Shown: positions 8,091 through 15,770 of the stretch, one piece after another | Layout: the number at the start of each line of letters is the position of its first letter | Numbering within the stretch: position 1 is the stretch's first letter | DNA from: RECH01 sp964431105 | Lineage (GTDB): Bacteria > Cyanobacteriota > Cyanobacteriia > RECH01 | Assembly (NCBI GenBank): GCA_964431105.1 | Contig: CAYSIR010000042.1 | Location: 1-23,253 of the forward strand | Length of the DNA stretch: 23,253 nt | Direction: 5' to 3' | Position numbers and translations under genes: made by a program | Notes under the pieces: generated by a model | Told to the model about the DNA's origin: nothing | Databases searched by the model: none | What the model saw: only the letters and a program-made list of their open reading frames with translations

Positions 8091-9060
8091 AATGAATAGG
8101 ATCACATGACGCATGGGATAGCTGCTGCCGAGCGCGATCGCAGTCGATGTGAATTTGCTGCTTCAGTGCATCGAGCGAGTCAAATTTTTGTTCAGGACGG
8201 AGGAAATTACAGAGTTCTACAGTGAGCGATCGCCCGTAGAGATCCCCAGTCCAGTCCAACAGATGCACCTCAATGGTCTGCTGCACGCCACCAACGGTTG
8301 GGCGCTGCCCAATATTCATTACCCCTGGTTGACGGCTGCCCTCCACCTCAACCCAAACCGCATACACCCCCTGACGCGGCAATAATTTTTGATCCGTCAC
8401 GTCTAGGTTAGCCGTGGGAAACCCAATGGTGCGGCCCAACTGCTGTCCTCGGATGACAGTTCCATTGAGACCGTAGGGACGCCCAAGCAGATGATTCACC
8501 TTATCAACATTGCCGTCTGCTAGGGCGCGACGAATTGCAGAACTGCTGATGCGATCGCCCCCGTCAGTATAAAGCGGCACAATCGTGACCTTAGCTCCGT
8601 AGGATGATGCGATCGCCCTTAAATCGTCCGTTGTGCCTTTGCGATCGCGCCCAAAACAAAAATCTTGCCCAACGCTGATGTACTGCGCCTGCAATCCGTC
8701 AATCAAAATTTGTTTGACAAAATCATGAGGTGAGAGGTGCGCCAAATTATGATCAAACGGCAGCAGCATTAATTGTTTCATCCCTAGTTGGTCAAGCACC
8801 CGCACCTTTTCATTCAGCGGAGTCAACAACAGGCGGCGATCGCCAGAAAAAAACTCACGGGGATGTGGCACAAAGGTTACCACCGTTGGAATCGGGCCAT
8901 CAGCAACAGATTCAGCATTCGGGCTTGGGGGCGGCTGCCAAGATCGTCGTTGCAAAATGGGCGCAAACACCCGCTGGTGCCCGCGATGCACACCATCAAA
9001 ATTGCCCAATGCTACCGCCGTTGGCGTTCGGACGGTATTCAGCGAAGAAGTAATCCACAC
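8089..9060 (-). CDS. ribF: Bifunctional riboflavin kinase / FAD synthetase
   Basis: 323 residues with the two-domain RibF layout. The N-terminal adenylyltransferase domain (about 12-190) carries GNFDGVHRGH (19-28) and ISSSAIRRAL, the counterpart of the ISSTxIR motif. The C-terminal flavokinase domain (about 193-315) carries GRPYGLNGTV, GFPTAN and GVMNIGQRPT. The enzyme phosphorylates riboflavin to FMN and adenylates FMN to FAD in the cytoplasm. The start is a GTG at 9060; an in-frame stop lies two codons upstream, and the opening WITSS followed by VALGNFDG fits the family. No clear Shine-Dalgarno precedes it. A candidate promoter lies at 9092-9120. No FMN riboswitch is seen upstream. Confidence 0.96.
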   Translation of the reverse strand: MWITSSLNTVRTPTAVALGNFDGVHRGHQRVFAPILQRRSWQPPPSPNAESVADGPIPTVVTFVPHPREFFSGDRRLLLTPLNEKVRVLDQLGMKQLMLLPFDHNLAHLSPHDFVKQILIDGLQAQYISVGQDFCFGRDRKGTTDDLRAIASSYGAKVTIVPLYTDGGDRISSSAIRRALADGNVDKVNHLLGRPYGLNGTVIRGQQLGRTIGFPTANLDVTDQKLLPRQGVYAVWVEVEGSRQPGVMNIGQRPTVGGVQQTIEVHLLDWTGDLYGRSLTVELCNFLRPEQKFDSLDALKQQIHIDCDRARQQLSHASCDPIH

Positions 9061-9091
9061 AGTTTACATTCTGACACATAGCGCTAACCGT

Positions 9092-9120
9092 ATCATACTG
9101 AATGCCCCTGGCGTAGTGAA
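9092..9120 (-). promoter_or_regulatory. Candidate sigma-70-type promoter of ribF
   Basis: Read on the minus strand, TTCACT (9115-9120) and TATGAT (9092-9097) are exactly 17 bases apart, about 32 bases before the GTG start. The -10 box is good and the -35 box is weak. It lies in the short gap after the upstream gene's stop. Confidence 0.35.
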
Positions 9121-9155
9121 ACGCAATACAGACAACGGTTGTAGACCCATTGCCC

Positions 9156-9893
9156 TCAAAAATTTTCATCATCGTCTGATGAGCCGGGTTCAGGGGAATT
9201 AGCAGACTCCGTCTCTCCCTCCCCAACCGTACCCAATTCATCTTCAACGGCGATCGCTTCTTCTGCAATCAGGTCTTGTAGCGCAGCGGCCAGAATACCA
9301 ATCGTTTGACGACGAGTGTTCACCCGTTCCGACACCTCCTGCACCCGATTTTCCAGGGTTGCAATCTGAGTTCGCACCGTTTCAACCTCCGCCTCTACGT
9401 CTGCGGGCAAATCATTCACCATGCGCTCAAGGCGAGTTTCCAGCTCCTCAATGGCATCGCGTCCTTGCTGTAGGTCTGCGGTCGTTGTTTCTAGCTGCTG
9501 AATGCGATCGAGAGCCACAGAATCTGTCGCGATCGCAGCCACCCGCTGCGACAGTTGGGCCTGCTCCGTTCGCAAGCTAACGCCCAGCCAGGTCGTCACG
9601 CCCGACAACAGGGCGATCGCCACAATAAGAATGCCCGTTAACCCGTTGACCTGTCGCCGTAGACGATCCAGATCCCGCCCCATATTGTCCGCATCAGAGA
9701 GCAACACCAATTTTAGTTCTAGTATTTCCTGGGCTAATCCATCCAAGCGCTGCCGCTGCAACTCGGTCGAGTTCACTCGCGTTTGATCCAGTTGCTCCGG
9801 CAAGAGTTCGAGCTGCACCGCATCTGTCGGCTGCTCTCTTAAATTCGATGCATTAGGGGTTGGTTCGGACGTGTGGAACAAATCGTCAGACAT
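9156..9893 (-). CDS. Single-helix membrane protein with coiled coils, function unknown
   Basis: 245 residues from the ATG at 9893. A TTG 33 bases upstream would add 11 residues (256 in all) but has no better ribosome site, so I prefer ATG. An acidic, Pro/Thr-rich N-terminus (starting MSDDLFHTSEP) leads to a Leu/Gln/Arg-rich helix. One hydrophobic segment follows (LTGILIVAIALLSGVTTWLG, about 85-104), then about 90 residues with a strong heptad-like pattern (QLETTTADLQ, IEELETRLERM, IATLENRVQEV). The acidic tail ends SSDDDENF. This looks like a membrane-anchored rod, perhaps an oligomer, with no catalytic motif. It precedes ribF on the same strand by 95 bases. The next gene upstream has the same helix-plus-coil plan but is shorter. 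I do not recognise a family. Confidence 0.75.
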   Translation of the reverse strand: MSDDLFHTSEPTPNASNLREQPTDAVQLELLPEQLDQTRVNSTELQRQRLDGLAQEILELKLVLLSDADNMGRDLDRLRRQVNGLTGILIVAIALLSGVTTWLGVSLRTEQAQLSQRVAAIATDSVALDRIQQLETTTADLQQGRDAIEELETRLERMVNDLPADVEAEVETVRTQIATLENRVQEVSERVNTRRQTIGILAAALQDLIAEEAIAVEDELGTVGEGETESANSPEPGSSDDDENF

Positions 9894-9967
9894 AGGTTCA
9901 GAACAGTACAGATAATACTTGGACAATGGAGTGAAACGAAACGGTTGCTCCGGGCTAACTCATCCGA

Positions 9968-9975
9968 CCCATCTG
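9968..9975. repeat. Left target-site duplication of element A
   Basis: CCCATCTG here matches CCCATTTG at 10057-10064 in 7 of 8 bases, directly bordering the 81-bp element on both sides. Confidence 0.7.
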
Positions 9976-10056
9976 GGCAGTGGTATTCATGTAATGATTT
10001 TTGGTGTTGTAGGCGATGCCCACAACACCAAAAATCATTACCAATAGAGGACTACC
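9976..10056 (+). mobile_element. 81-bp palindromic MITE-like element, copy A
   Basis: The element is a centred hairpin. Its 24-base arms lie at 9991-10014 and 10018-10041, with one mismatch around a 3-base loop, and 15-base tails flank them on each side. The outer tips are GGCAGT and, inverted, GGTAGT. An 8-bp direct repeat with one change flanks it (9968-9975 and 10057-10064). It aligns gap-free with copies B and C. It is too short to encode a transposase and must be moved by one supplied elsewhere. Its right tail contains the CTA (10052-10054) that is now the stop codon of the neighbouring minus-strand gene. Confidence 0.85.
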
Positions 10057-10378
10057 CCCATTTGGATGGATTGACTGGATGGGCTGGACGATGGCTCTGC
10101 GGCTGCACCTGTTGGCGCAGGTTTTGCAACTGCCCGAAGGTAATGCCCAAGCAAATGGCTAATGCAATCCACAGCACGCCGGTGATGGACAGCGCCATAA
10201 TCAGCCAGAACTGTAGGCGATTCTGCCCCGACTGGAGCGATCGCATATCCTGCTGTACCTGCCCCAAAAACTTCATCGCCCGTAAATCCGACCACACCGT
10301 ATATTGTCGAGCTTCATTCTGTTGTTCCGACTCTGCCAAAGACAGGGTGCGATCGCGAGACCGATCGTGTTGTGGCAT
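10052..10378 (-). CDS. Small single-helix membrane protein, 3' end altered by element A
   Basis: 108 residues from the ATG at 10378. A TTG 12 bases upstream would add four residues. A charged N-terminus and a helical stretch (SDLRAMKFLGQVQQDMRSLQ) are followed by one long hydrophobic segment (FWLIMALSITGVLWIALAIC, about 57-76), then a Gln/Pro/His-rich tail. It shares the helix-then-membrane plan of the next gene downstream. The stop TAG lies inside the 81-bp element, whose duplicated target site begins in the last sense codon. If the element and one target copy are removed, the frame reads on from PSKW to V-G and then TGA. The original protein therefore probably ended PSKWVG instead of PSKWG, and the insertion is nearly neutral for it. 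No family recognised. Confidence 0.7.
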   Translation of the reverse strand: MPQHDRSRDRTLSLAESEQQNEARQYTVWSDLRAMKFLGQVQQDMRSLQSGQNRLQFWLIMALSITGVLWIALAICLGITFGQLQNLRQQVQPQSHRPAHPVNPSKWG

Positions 10379-10955
10379 AAAACATCTCAATTCAACAAAT
10401 AGTTAACCTTGGGTCAGGTCATGGGTGCATCCCAGTGTCGCCACCCCTAACCCAAATTCCTTTCCTAAAATTATCGTTCACGCACGTTTACGCAATAATC
10501 ACGAACGCCCCATGGCTGCCAATGAAAGCATCAGTCATCAAAACAGTATTCACCCTAACTCTCAGCATCATTCTGCCGCGAACTGCGACATCCGTACTCC
10601 CTCTAAATCCATAACTCTTCGGTATTAGTCTTCATGTCAGGTAGCAGCGCTGAATAAAGCCCAATCAAGCCAAACCTATCGAGGCTGGTGGCCAGCAAAG
10701 AATCGAGTCTTGGTCGTCTACAACCACAACTAGCGACGAATTGGGCAGTTCAGCGTCTCAAACGTGTCGTCAATCAAGAGATCCAATGATCCATGGGTTG
10801 CGTAAATCCCGATGCGGCATTCCTCCCACGCTTCAATCACTCAATCACAGATTAGAGGTGGGAAATCCTGCCACTTTTGTTGCAACGGCCCGCCGACTGC
10901 TACTGGAATGATGGCACCGTCAGCCCATCGTCTCAGCCGCAGCCCCAAATAATTG

Positions 10956-11036
10956 GAGAGTAGGATGCATGTAAAGATTTTGGGTGGTGTAGGCGTCGCT
11001 TACACCAGCCAAAATCCCTACCAATCGAGGACTACC
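10956..11036 (+). mobile_element. 81-bp palindromic MITE-like element, copy B
   Basis: Same length and register as copies A and C. The arms lie at 10971-10994 and 10998-11021 with four mismatches, so this is the most decayed hairpin of the three. The flanking 8-mers AATAATTG (10948-10955) and AATCATTG (11037-11044) agree in 7 of 8 bases. The right tail GAGGACTACC is identical to that of copy A. The right flank is the start of repeat family 2, so this copy appears to have landed at the edge of that older repeat. Confidence 0.8.
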
Positions 11037-11043
11037 AATCATT

Positions 11044-11141
11044 GATATGGCGCTAAGCAGAAATCTTAGAAATATTTTGTGGAACGGCTAAGCCATCCCG
11101 CAAAATGTTCCATGTCCTAAGCAAAATAGCTACTACACATG
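11044..11141 (+). repeat. Interspersed repeat family 2, copy 2
   Basis: Aligns with 2642-2728. It contains CTAAG...CTTAG near the left end and an imperfect hairpin at about 11073-11105 (ATTTTGTGGAACGGCT pairing with AGCCATCCCGCAAAAT, 13 of 16 positions). It then ends in TGTCCTAAGCAAAATAGCTA. The left end is precise (GATATGGC) and the right end approximate. Non-coding. Confidence 0.55.
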
Positions 11142-11332
11142 GCAGCAAGCAAACTGAAATAGATTTTTGCAAATTTCCTCTCACCATCCAAGTGGCATCA
11201 CCATACTCAACATCCTTCCAAAGCGGTATAGAGTATTACTTCAGTCTCCTCGGCTGCATCCGTTGACATTTCCAATGTCGGAATCGGGTCAAGCGGCCGA
11301 TCATCCAACTGCTCCGTCCCTACAGAGAATTC

Positions 11333-13144
11333 ATGCCCATCACAGATGTTATTAGCCCCATTGCGCTTACGTTGATTGTAATTGGAGGCGCACTCGTTAG
11401 CTTTATTGCCGAATGGTTGCCCGTGGATTTCACCGCCATCGTCGTTGCGATCGTCCTGATGCTTTTGGGACTGGTGACCCCCGAAGAAGGGGTTTCGGGG
11501 TTCAGCAACTCTGCCACAATTACCGTCATGGCGATGTTTATTCTAAGTGCCGGAATAGCCCGCACCGGGATCATTCAAATTGTTCGCGATTGGCTGATTC
11601 TATGGGGCGGGACGCGAGTCTCACAGCAGATTTTTGTGATGGGTATGATTGTCGGCCCAATTACAGCGTTTATCAACAATACGGCGGTCGTTGCCGTTTT
11701 TCTACCGATTGTCGAAGAATGGTGCCATAAACAGGGGCGATCGCCCTCTAAGCTCTTGATCCCCTTATCCTACGCCACGGTCATGGGTGGAATGCTGACC
11801 TTGCTAGGCACCTCCACCAATATTTTGGCGAGTGGACTGTCGTCCCAACTCGGCTACGGTCAGTTTTCAGTCTTTGAGTTCTCAGCGCTCGGCATCATTG
11901 TTTTTATCATCGGCATCCTGTATTTATCGCTGATTGCGCCGCACCTGTTACCCGCCCGCAAACCGCCACGCAGCCAGTTTATTGGGCAAGACTACAATCT
12001 CGATAATTACGTTAGCGAGGTCGTCGTTTCCAGCCGTTCTAACCTAATTGGGCAAACGCTACGAGATAGCCAGATTCAGCGCAAATTTGACATCGACATT
12101 CTTGAGATTGTTCGTGATAATACCCACTTTCCTCAACCGCTGGCAGATAAGGTGCTGTCTGCCGGAGATATTTTAATCGTGCGAGGCAATCGAGAAGTGC
12201 TGCTCAACATTCGTGAAGAGCGGGGGCTTGATATTTTGGCAGATGTGAAATTTGGACAGGATAAACTGACGTCTGAAATTAGCTCTGGAGAAGAACAGGT
12301 AGCGGAGGTATTGATTCTCTCAAACTCGCGGCTGAGTGGCGCAACCCTTAAAGAGCTTCGGTTTCGGCAACGCTATAACGCTACGGTGCTGGCCATCCGC
12401 CGAGGGCAGGAGGTACTCCGTAATCGCCTTGGACGAGTGCCTTTGCGTTTTGGCGATTTGCTGTTGGTTCAGGGGCCACGGGATAGCATTCTGGGGTTGC
12501 AGACGACCCGTGAACTACTGGTGCTAGAACAGCGCGATGTGGAATCCTTACGTTCTGATAAAGCCTGGATTGCTGTTGCCATTCTGGTCGGCATCATTGT
12601 GGCGGCGGCGCTCAACCTGGCACCCATTATGGTGCTGGCTTTGGCGGGTGTGGTGATGATGGTGCTAACAGGATGCCTAAAGCCCGGTGAGGTGTATGGT
12701 TCTGTGCGGTGGGACATTATCTTTTTGCTGGCGGGATTAATTCCGCTGGGCATTGCGATGGATAAGTCTGGCACGACTGATTGGCTGGCTGATGGGCTAC
12801 TTGCCATTGGGGATCAATGGCCGGGCTATTGGATTTTGCTGCTGTTTTATATTGCAACGTCGCTGCTGACCGAAATTTTGTCGAATAATGCGTCCGTTGT
12901 GCTGATGTTGCCGATCGCAGTTGAAGTAGCCGAATCCCTGAACTTAAACCCGATCGCTTTTATGTTTGCGGTAACGTTCGCCGCATCCAATAGCTACATG
13001 ACCCCCATCGGCTACCAAACCAATACGATGGTTTATGGGCCAGGAGGCTACCGTTTTCTGGATTTCGCACGGGTCGGCGCGCCTCTCAATCTCATTCTGA
13101 CGATTCTGACGCCATTGCTTATTACCTGGCTCTATGGATTGTAA
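11333..13144 (+). CDS. SLC13/DASS-type permease with two RCK_C (TrkA_C) domains
   Basis: 603 residues. The N-terminal membrane half (about 5-200) and C-terminal membrane half (about 410-603) flank a soluble insert with two TrkA_C-like domains. The first is at about 222-305 (GQTLRDSQIQRKFDIDILEI, then AGDILIVRG) and the second at about 312-395 (GATLKELRFRQRYNATVLAI, then FGDLLLVQG). Pore-region marks are FINNTAVVAVFLP with GTSTNIL in the first half, and LSNNASVVLMLPIA with ASNSYMTPIGYQTN in the second. These are the repeated SNT/NNA-type re-entrant motifs of the family. Members move sulfate, dicarboxylates or other anions with Na+ or H+ across the inner membrane. The RCK_C insert suggests allosteric control by a small ligand. 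In cyanobacteria and green algae such proteins include proposed sulfate transporters, but the substrate is not readable here. The ATG at 11333 has only a weak GAGAA upstream. Confidence 0.92.
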   Translation: MPITDVISPIALTLIVIGGALVSFIAEWLPVDFTAIVVAIVLMLLGLVTPEEGVSGFSNSATITVMAMFILSAGIARTGIIQIVRDWLILWGGTRVSQQIFVMGMIVGPITAFINNTAVVAVFLPIVEEWCHKQGRSPSKLLIPLSYATVMGGMLTLLGTSTNILASGLSSQLGYGQFSVFEFSALGIIVFIIGILYLSLIAPHLLPARKPPRSQFIGQDYNLDNYVSEVVVSSRSNLIGQTLRDSQIQRKFDIDILEIVRDNTHFPQPLADKVLSAGDILIVRGNREVLLNIREERGLDILADVKFGQDKLTSEISSGEEQVAEVLILSNSRLSGATLKELRFRQRYNATVLAIRRGQEVLRNRLGRVPLRFGDLLLVQGPRDSILGLQTTRELLVLEQRDVESLRSDKAWIAVAILVGIIVAAALNLAPIMVLALAGVVMMVLTGCLKPGEVYGSVRWDIIFLLAGLIPLGIAMDKSGTTDWLADGLLAIGDQWPGYWILLLFYIATSLLTEILSNNASVVLMLPIAVEVAESLNLNPIAFMFAVTFAASNSYMTPIGYQTNTMVYGPGGYRFLDFARVGAPLNLILTILTPLLITWLYGL

Positions 13145-13333
13145 ACAGACTGGCTCCCCCTGACTCCCTAGAGACGTTGCGGTGCGATCCCCATGCAGTT
13201 TCGATGAAAAGGATTGGATTTAGATTGCCGCCCAACCCTAGCTCTAGTCAGGGATTCACGGTAGCATCAGGGAAGAGAACGATCGCGGCTGGTTCCGGCC
13301 CGATTTGCTTATTCACTGTTCAATGCCTTTCAG

Positions 13334-14824
13334 ATGGATTCTATGGTTGCCCACCGTCCTGACACGATCCCCTCATCCGTGAACTGGCGAGCGATCGCCA
13401 AAGCATTCACCAAGATTGTGGGCAAGTCCCGCGTCATTCAACGACGGGAGGAGTTACTGGTGTATGAATGCGATGGATTAACCAGCTATCGCCAACGTCC
13501 GGCCATCGTTGTTCTGCCCCGCAGCACTGAAGAAGTAGCTGCAATTGTCAGCATTTGCGATCGCGCCTCAGTTCCGTTCATTGCCCGTGGATCGGGGACG
13601 GGGCTATCTGGGGGAGCGCTGCCTATTGAAAATTGCGTGCTGATTGTCACAGCCCTGATGAAGCGCATTCTTGATATTGACTACGACAATCAGCGCGTTA
13701 CAGTGCAGCCTGGCGTGATTAACAACTGGGTCACGCAGGCGGTCAGTGGAGCTGGGTTCTATTACGCCCCTGATCCCTCCAGTCAAAGCGTTTGCTCCAT
13801 CGGTGGAAATGTTGCGGAAAACTCCGGGGGGGTGCATTGCTTGAAGTACGGCGTAACGACGAACCACGTTCTTGGACTTAAGCTTGTATTGCCAAACGGG
13901 GCGATCGCAGATGTCGGCGGCAAAGTGCCAGAAACGCCAGGTTATGATTTAACGGGCATTTTTGTGGGATCGGAAGGAACCCTGGGGATCGCGACTGAAA
14001 TCACCCTCAAAATTCTGAAAGTACCCGAATCTATCCATGTGCTGCTGGCAGACTTCATGAGCGTTGAAGCAGCCGGAGCGACGGTGTCGGACATTATTGC
14101 GGCTGGTATCATCCCTGCGGGCATGGAAATGATGGATAACTTCAGCATCAACGCCGTGGAAGATGTGGTGGCAACTCAGTGCTACCCACGAGATGCGATC
14201 GCCATTCTCTTGATTGAACTCGATGGGTCAACCCTTGAAGTTGCCAAAAATAGCGATCGCGTCGCTGAAATTTGCCGTCAGAACGGTGCGCGGAACGTGA
14301 CCACTGCCATCGACCCAACCGAGCGCCTGCGGCTATGGAAAGGACGCAAAGCCGCCTTCGCCGCCATGGGTAAGCTCAGCCCTGATTATTACGTGCAAGA
14401 TGGCGTGATCCCGCGCACTCAATTACCGGCTGTACTGCGCGAAATTGCCGCCTTGGGTGAGAAACACGGCTATCGTGTCGCCAACGTGTTTCATGCAGGC
14501 GATGGCAATTTACACCCGCTAATTTTGTATAACAACGCTGAACCTGGACAGCTTGAAGCGGTAGAGGAGTTGGGCGGCGATATTCTGAAACTTTGTGTAA
14601 AAGTGGGTGGCAGCATTTCTGGCGAACATGGCATTGGAGCCGATAAGCGCTGCTATATGCCCGATATGTTTTCGGCTGCCGATCTTGAAACGATGCAGTA
14701 TGTTCGCTCAGCGCTGAATCCAAAAGGGCTATCTAACCCAGACAAACTTTTCCCTACACCACGAACCTGCGGAGAAGCGGCCCGCGCTACTCAGCCATCC
14801 TTCTCAGACGTAGAGCGGTTTTGA
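13334..14824 (+). CDS. glcD: FAD-linked oxidase, glycolate dehydrogenase GlcD-type
   Basis: 496 residues from the first ATG; a second in-frame ATG lies 9 bases later (residue 4), and neither has a clear ribosome site. The FAD-binding_4 (PCMH) domain spans about 50-225, with RGSGTGLSGGALP, DPSSQSVCSIGGNVAENSGG and GSEGTLGI. The FAD-oxidase C-terminal domain follows to about 475, with VFHAGDGNLHPLILY and SGEHGIGADKRCYM. Length and motifs match GlcD, which oxidises glycolate (and often D-lactate) to the keto acid in photorespiratory glycolate metabolism. D-lactate dehydrogenase is the main alternative. No glcE or glcF lies beside it, which is not unusual in cyanobacteria. It follows the SLC13 gene by 189 bases, long enough for its own promoter. 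Confidence 0.9.
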   Translation: MDSMVAHRPDTIPSSVNWRAIAKAFTKIVGKSRVIQRREELLVYECDGLTSYRQRPAIVVLPRSTEEVAAIVSICDRASVPFIARGSGTGLSGGALPIENCVLIVTALMKRILDIDYDNQRVTVQPGVINNWVTQAVSGAGFYYAPDPSSQSVCSIGGNVAENSGGVHCLKYGVTTNHVLGLKLVLPNGAIADVGGKVPETPGYDLTGIFVGSEGTLGIATEITLKILKVPESIHVLLADFMSVEAAGATVSDIIAAGIIPAGMEMMDNFSINAVEDVVATQCYPRDAIAILLIELDGSTLEVAKNSDRVAEICRQNGARNVTTAIDPTERLRLWKGRKAAFAAMGKLSPDYYVQDGVIPRTQLPAVLREIAALGEKHGYRVANVFHAGDGNLHPLILYNNAEPGQLEAVEELGGDILKLCVKVGGSISGEHGIGADKRCYMPDMFSAADLETMQYVRSALNPKGLSNPDKLFPTPRTCGEAARATQPSFSDVERF

Positions 14825-14956
14825 CGCCTCCCAGACGGTTAGCGAGTGTTCCAAACCTTCCAACTGATGGGGTTGCCGGTCAGTGCTGATGCATGCCATC
14901 CCAATCTGAGCATGGTCAACGTTGGACAGGGCTGGACGGATAGGGAGCGATCGCCC

Positions 14957-15298
14957 CTAAGACACCTTAACGGCAGGCATTTGCTCAGACGGTTTGATGT
15001 TGTACTTGACGAGGTTCGCTAGATCCTGAAGCTGACTAATGGCTTCTGCCCCTTCTAGCTTCATCAACTCGCGATCGTCTCTCATTTCTGTCCAGGTGAT
15101 GCCATAGTCTGACACTAAAAACCGAATTAGGTGACTATCCCCCAAACTGACCATGAAGGACGCACTATTCATCTGCCCGCCACAGGTGTAGCATGATGCC
15201 AAATATCCCCGACGCTCTAACACGATCGCCAAAGCTTGAAGATTCATAACCAGGTCTTTCACAAACTGTCGATGCTGCTCTGCAAGCCTTATAAACAT
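14957..15298 (-). CDS. DUF1815-type cyanobacterial protein, function unknown
   Basis: 113 residues, soluble, single domain. It carries a conserved-looking core with YLASCYTCGGQMNSASFMV (one CxxC pair) and LIRFLVSDYGITWTEMRDDR. I recognise this from memory as the DUF1815 family, which is essentially limited to cyanobacteria. The CxxC could bind metal or be redox active, but nothing else in the sequence shows that. The ATG is preceded by GGAGG at 15305-15309 (minus strand), which fixes the start. It converges on glcD and is followed by 132 bases without a gene. Confidence 0.82.
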   Translation of the reverse strand: MFIRLAEQHRQFVKDLVMNLQALAIVLERRGYLASCYTCGGQMNSASFMVSLGDSHLIRFLVSDYGITWTEMRDDRELMKLEGAEAISQLQDLANLVKYNIKPSEQMPAVKVS

Positions 15299-15309
15299 GG
15301 ATTTCCTCC

Positions 15310-15770
15310 GTCACATCACATAATTTTAAGCGATTGAAGCTTCTTTTAAAAACTTAACGCTTCGTTGATTAAGATTGGTGAATAAACCGTATCCGTAGCG
15401 ACAGAAAAACTGATTGGCAGTTGCCCAAAGGCTTAGCTAAGCCTACGCTAACGAAACTACCCCATCCGCACAGTATCGATAACAACAAGTTTTCTTATTT
15501 AACCGATAGACTGCTCTCTTGGATCATGACGATCGCTCTGTCGAAGAACACAAGCGAAATGTAGATGAAACGATGGAAAAACCAGGCGATCGCGGCTTTT
15601 ACGGCAGATTTAGCGAGAAAATACAGCGAACTCTGTCTAGCCTATCTTGCAAATTGGAAATGTGGTGATGGTCTAGGACAATATATATTATTTTGTGACA
15701 GTTCTGAACCTGTGCCCGTTGGCTGCTGGACAACAGGCACACCAAAGCATCTCTACACTGTAAACCCTGC
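15310..15770. other. Intergenic stretch with a 16-bp perfect palindrome
   Basis: About 460 bases between two minus-strand genes. AGGCTTAGCTAAGCCT at 15429-15444 is a perfect palindrome, followed by TACGCTAACG; similar strings are common interspersed motifs in cyanobacterial genomes. A very AT-rich island lies at 15680-15693. A plus-strand frame of 69 codons from 15565 has no family resemblance and runs into the next gene's 3' end, so I leave it uncalled. The promoter of the DUF1815 gene should lie in 15310-15420. Confidence 0.5.
15711..15741 (-). terminator. Hairpin downstream of the AI-2E-family gene
   Basis: TGTGCCCGTTG (15711-15721) pairs with CAACAGGCACA (15731-15741) at 10 of 11 positions around a 9-base loop. 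It lies 29 bases past the stop of the permease gene. There is no T-run after it on the minus strand, so intrinsic termination is possible but not typical. Confidence 0.35.

Larger units (their letters stand above)
10391..11332. other. Gene-free stretch with nested repeats
   Basis: About 0.94 kb between divergent genes. 10391-10950 holds no frame I would call a gene. A short frame near 10790-10910, with a stretch like LEVGNPATFVATARRLLLE before a stop, could be a relic but is unassignable. 10948-11044 is the second copy of the 81-bp element with its target duplications, and 11044-11141 is copy 2 of repeat family 2. The promoter of the SLC13 gene should lie in 11142-11332, but I see no convincing box pair. 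Confidence 0.55.

Noticed and set aside
9061..9155. FMN riboswitch upstream of ribF
   Set aside because: The gap is only 95 bases, too short for the conserved multi-helix FMN aptamer, and I see none of its conserved segments.
8996..9268. A 90-codon minus-strand frame bridging the gap between ribF and the upstream gene
   Set aside because: It overlaps both supported genes in a different phase and would only be the by-product of two real reading frames.
9976..10056. The 81-bp hairpin as an ordinary intrinsic terminator or REP-type repeat
   Set aside because: The exact 81-bp length in three copies, centred symmetry including 15-base tails, absence of T-runs and flanking 8-bp direct repeats point to transposition instead.
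9873..10406. A 177-codon plus-strand frame across element A
   Set aside because: It depends on the palindromic element for continuity, lies opposite a plausible membrane-protein gene and has an irregular Cys/Arg-rich translation.
9976..11036. Elements A and B as the ends of a composite transposon carrying 10052-10378
   Set aside because: Each copy has its own pair of 8-bp target repeats, so they inserted separately; the outermost flanks (CCCATCTG and AATCATTG) do not match.
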